Shown in pieces: positions 5,408-7,132 of a DNA stretch of 7,132 nt. Within the stretch, counting starts at the first letter, position 1. Each line of letters opens with the position of its first letter. Made by a program: the position numbers and the translations under genes. The notes beneath the pieces are model-generated. The model worked only from the letters and a program-made list of their open reading frames with translations. It did not search any database and was not told where the DNA came from. Source of the DNA: Bacillota bacterium (GTDB taxonomy: Bacteria; Bacillota; Dethiobacteria; Dethiobacterales; Dethiobacteraceae); the NCBI GenBank assembly GCA_018725345.1, contig QLUI01000091.1, forward strand, positions 1 to 7,132, written 5' to 3'.

Positions 5408-6430
5408 TTAGCTGATGTCTGTTAGCTTACCGATTCTGACTATGTCTACCTTAATGAAGTCGTTGACATCCTTTTCTCGAAAGGAGCAGTTTTCTCCCTG
5501 GCAGTAATCAGCCAGAAGCTCATAGGCTTTGGATATATCCTCAAACCTTTTTTGAATTTCGGTATCACCGGGGTGCTTATCAGGGTGATACTCTGAGGAC
5601 AGATTCCAGTAAGCCTGCTTTATCTGGGAAGAGGTAGCCTCTTCTCCTAAAGCCAGTAGATTTCTTGCCTTTTCTATTTCGGTAAACTCTGCCTTTTTGA
5701 CCTCGGCGGTGCTGAAACTATAGGGTGGCAACGGTCCCACCCGTCTGAAGTTTATTCTGCCCTCGTATTTTTTATCTATCTCGTCCAGCTTCTGGTCAAA
5801 GGGCTCACCCTTCCCTTTTTCGATTAAAAAAGCGGTATTGATAAGCATGGTGGCATCCAGGGTATCGTGGAGGCAGAAATCCTGGGCGACTTCGGCCAAG
5901 GCACCGATTATCTCAGGGGCTAGCATTTCCTTCCTTTTACTTAAGTGCGCCTCAACCATCCGCCCCAGCTTTACCTTATCCTCCGTTGAGGGCTGTGAGC
6001 CTAGCTCCTGTTTAAATTTTATGATTTGCTCCTCCTGGGAGATGTCCTTGAACACCATATCCTTATTCCAGGTAGCGACCACGTCAAGCTCTACCTTGCC
6101 TTCCATAGCTTTAAGGGCGTCTTTGAACCTGGGGTAGCCCCTCTCCAGAATTCTCTTTGTCTCTTCAACACTGCTGGCAGTGGTTCCAAATTTGAGAGGG
6201 ATAATGGTATGCTCTTTCATTACCTTCTCAATGACGGATTGGTGGCTGAAGAGGTAGCGAACTATCTCTTCCCTGGCAAGGCTGGTAAGAGCAGGCAGCC
6301 CTGAATCACTCACCACTGCTGCTAAGCTGTCATGGAGAACGGTGTATACTTCATCCCCACCACCGATGCCGATGGAACCGAAATTTTCCCCCCTCTCAGC
6401 TTGAATCACGCCATAAATATAGTTGCTCAT
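5408..6430 (-). CDS. GvpL/GvpF protein fused to a C-terminal J domain
   Basis: This 340-residue protein begins at the ATG at 6428-6430, which overlaps the upstream TGA as ATGA. An earlier in-frame ATG (6461-6463) would lie deep in that gene and fits the family poorly. Residues 1-~240 are GvpF/L: SNYIYGVIQAERGENFGSIG at the start, IIPLKFGT near 76-83, VELDVVATW at 113-121, a LINTAFLIEKG segment, and VGPLPPYSF at 231-239. Residues about 253-309 form a J domain: LLALGEEATSSQIKQAYWNL, the HPD triad at 282-284, then KRFEDISKAYELLADY. About 30 residues follow, with a C-x4-C pair and KVDIVRIGKLTDIS. The intact HPD means it could stimulate a DnaK/Hsp70 partner. No glycine-rich region or zinc finger is attached, but a DnaJ-like zinc-finger gene lies upstream. 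I infer recruitment of Hsp70 to the GvpL-GvpA assembly site. Confidence 0.92.
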   Translation of the reverse strand: MSNYIYGVIQAERGENFGSIGIGGGDEVYTVLHDSLAAVVSDSGLPALTSLAREEIVRYLFSHQSVIEKVMKEHTIIPLKFGTTASSVEETKRILERGYPRFKDALKAMEGKVELDVVATWNKDMVFKDISQEEQIIKFKQELGSQPSTEDKVKLGRMVEAHLSKRKEMLAPEIIGALAEVAQDFCLHDTLDATMLINTAFLIEKGKGEPFDQKLDEIDKKYEGRINFRRVGPLPPYSFSTAEVKKAEFTEIEKARNLLALGEEATSSQIKQAYWNLSSEYHPDKHPGDTEIQKRFEDISKAYELLADYCQGENCSFREKDVNDFIKVDIVRIGKLTDIS

Positions 6431-6948
6431 CTCTGCGTCCCTTTTTCCTTCCTCTTCTTCCACCGGGCTGCTTCCTGCTCCAGAGCAACAACTCTGGGGT
6501 CGGGTAGCTTCTTTCCCAAAGCCGATGCCTTTTCCCTGGCCACGGCTCTCCTCAATATAACAGCCATAGTAGCTGAATTTGGTCTTCTCCCTTTCTTTTT
6601 ACTCTCAGGCTGGTTTTGCTCAGCCCACTGGGCTAATCCCTGCTGCAGCCAGCCAGCTACTCCTAAATCCTGAGACTGCCCCTCTATCTTTGACTCGCCC
6701 TGAATCAAGTTCAGGGCAGCCTTCTCCCGCTCTTCTTGCCTCTTCCTGAATCCTTCCTCATCCTTCTTTCTCTGCCAGGCTTCAGCGGCTCGCTCTAAAG
6801 CCTCAAGGTGAGGGTCTTGTTTTTTTCTTCCCCGGGCTCTGGCTATCTCCTTGGCCATTTCCTTCCTGCCCAGCTTATGAGTAGCCATACGACCTCTGAT
6901 TCTCGGTTTTGCCTCTCCCTTCTTTAACCCAACAGGTTCCCATTCCAT
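6427..6948 (-). CDS. Basic helical protein with a duplicated 31-residue motif, function unknown
   Basis: I do not recognise a family. The 173 residues are rich in K, R, E, A and Q and mostly helix-forming, with no membrane segment or signal peptide. Residues 32-62 and 137-167 align without gaps with 14 identities: G40/G145, D45-P46/D150-P151, A50-L51-E52/A155-L156-E157, A55/A160, W58/W163 and K62/K167 among them, giving the core DP[HR]-x2-ALE-x2-A-x2-W-x3-K. The middle part (about 75-115) has a hydrophobic stretch, LGVAGWLQQGLAQWAEQ. A palindromic repeat is translated at about residues 78-84 (ALNLIQG). The ATG at 6946-6948 follows AGGGAGATAGTT, a good ribosome site, 2 bp after the previous stop. 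Its TGA overlaps the GvpL-J start. The position suggests a gas vesicle accessory protein, perhaps binding acidic partners. That is inference. Confidence 0.75.
   Translation of the reverse strand: MEWEPVGLKKGEAKPRIRGRMATHKLGRKEMAKEIARARGRKKQDPHLEALERAAEAWQRKKDEEGFRKRQEEREKAALNLIQGESKIEGQSQDLGVAGWLQQGLAQWAEQNQPESKKKGRRPNSATMAVILRRAVAREKASALGKKLPDPRVVALEQEAARWKKRKEKGTQR
6697..6717. repeat. Perfect palindrome of the CTGAA/TTCAG family inside a coding region
   Basis: GCCCTGAA (6697-6704) and TTCAGGGC (6710-6717) form perfect 8-bp arms around a TCAAG loop. This is the same design as the hairpins in the element at 2221-2371. Here it lies within the 6427-6948 gene and encodes ALNLIQG, in the region between the two duplicated motifs. 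Confidence 0.65.
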
Positions 6949-6950
6949 AA

Positions 6951-7132
6951 CTATCTCCCTTTAATGGTGACCACCCCGCTGCCTTTACATATTCGGCAGG
7001 GCAGCTTACTCTGAAGTTCCTTGCCCTTTCCCTTACAATTTGGGCAAGCCTCGATTGGCTCAACGACAGGGACTACCCCTTTGCCCTTGCATACCGGGCA
7101 GGTAACCCTGGAGCCAACCTTTGATACCCCTC
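6951..7132 (-). CDS. DnaJ-type zinc-finger protein (CxxCxGxG repeats), N-terminus beyond the window
   Basis: A minus-strand frame is open from the right edge to a TAG at 6951-6953, giving the last 59 residues of a protein. It contains three motifs: CPVCKGKG (residues 11-18 of the visible part), CPNCKGKG (29-36) and CRICKGSG (45-52), each of the CxxCxGxG type used by DnaJ zinc fingers. Only seven residues (VVTIKGR) follow the last motif, so the DnaJ C-terminal substrate-binding domains are absent. A fourth motif, and possibly a J domain, may lie upstream outside the window. DnaJ zinc fingers bind two zinc ions from four motifs and help bind unfolded clients. Its stop is 2 bp before the next ATG, placing it in the same operon as the GvpL-J domain protein. 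I infer a zinc-finger co-chaperone acting with that J domain. Confidence 0.8.
   Translation of the reverse strand, partial: GVSKVGSRVTCPVCKGKGVVPVVEPIEACPNCKGKGKELQSKLPCRICKGSGVVTIKGR

Noticed and set aside
6875..7063. Minus-strand 62-residue frame overlapping the right end
   Set aside because: It uses a different frame from the CxxCxGxG repeats and from the 6427-6948 gene, and overlaps both. The zinc-finger motifs make the alternative frame clearly the real one.

Overview
The window is part of a gas vesicle (gvp) gene cluster. Every supported gene lies on the minus strand, so transcription runs from the right edge to the left edge. Ten genes, two of them cut by the window edges, are packed with gaps of 1-13 bp or small overlaps (including ATGA and TAATG junctions), as expected for one long operon. 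The two longer gaps, 2212-2373 and 5353-5407, hold a MITE-like repeat and a short repeat-rich spacer. The organism looks like an uncultured, probably anaerobic, bacterium: start codons carry purine-rich Shine-Dalgarno sequences, the genes are compact, the last gene is a bacterial four-helix-bundle (23S IVP-type) protein, and small palindromic repeats are scattered about. No sequence here fixes the phylum. Chloroflexota or a similar lineage is only a guess, and an archaeal source is not strictly excluded because GvpH-like and ArsA/Get3-like genes are also common there.

In transcription order (right to left) the genes are: the C-terminal end of a DnaJ-type zinc-finger protein with three CxxCxGxG motifs (6951-7132, partial); a basic helical protein built around a duplicated 31-residue motif (6427-6948); a GvpL/GvpF protein with a C-terminal J domain (5408-6430); a plain GvpF/GvpL paralogue (4597-5352); GvpG (4344-4595); a double-headed ArsA/Get3-like ATPase (2374-4344); a 151-bp MITE-like insertion (2221-2371); a second, N-terminally extended GvpG-like protein (1831-2211); a GvpA/GvpJ-family protein with a C-terminal zinc ribbon (1446-1820); a protein with two copies of the same zinc ribbon (1085-1435); a GvpH-like protein with an N-terminal helix-turn-helix-like region and a shortened Hsp20-like tail (319-1080); and the start of a four-helix-bundle protein (1-317, partial).

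The striking theme is the density of chaperone-type parts around gas vesicle proteins: a J domain fused to GvpL, a separate DnaJ-like zinc finger, an Hsp20/GvpH-like tail, and a Get3-like tandem ATPase in which each half carries a CxxC pair. GvpA-type shell proteins are very hydrophobic, so I infer that this operon encodes a dedicated folding and delivery chain for shell subunits. GvpN, GvpO, GvpK and a plain shell GvpA are not in this window and may lie upstream, beyond the right edge. The zinc ribbon shared by the GvpA-like protein and its neighbour, and the two GvpG-like and two GvpF/L-like genes, show that the cluster grew by internal duplication and domain shuffling. Palindromic repeats have entered both spacers and coding regions.
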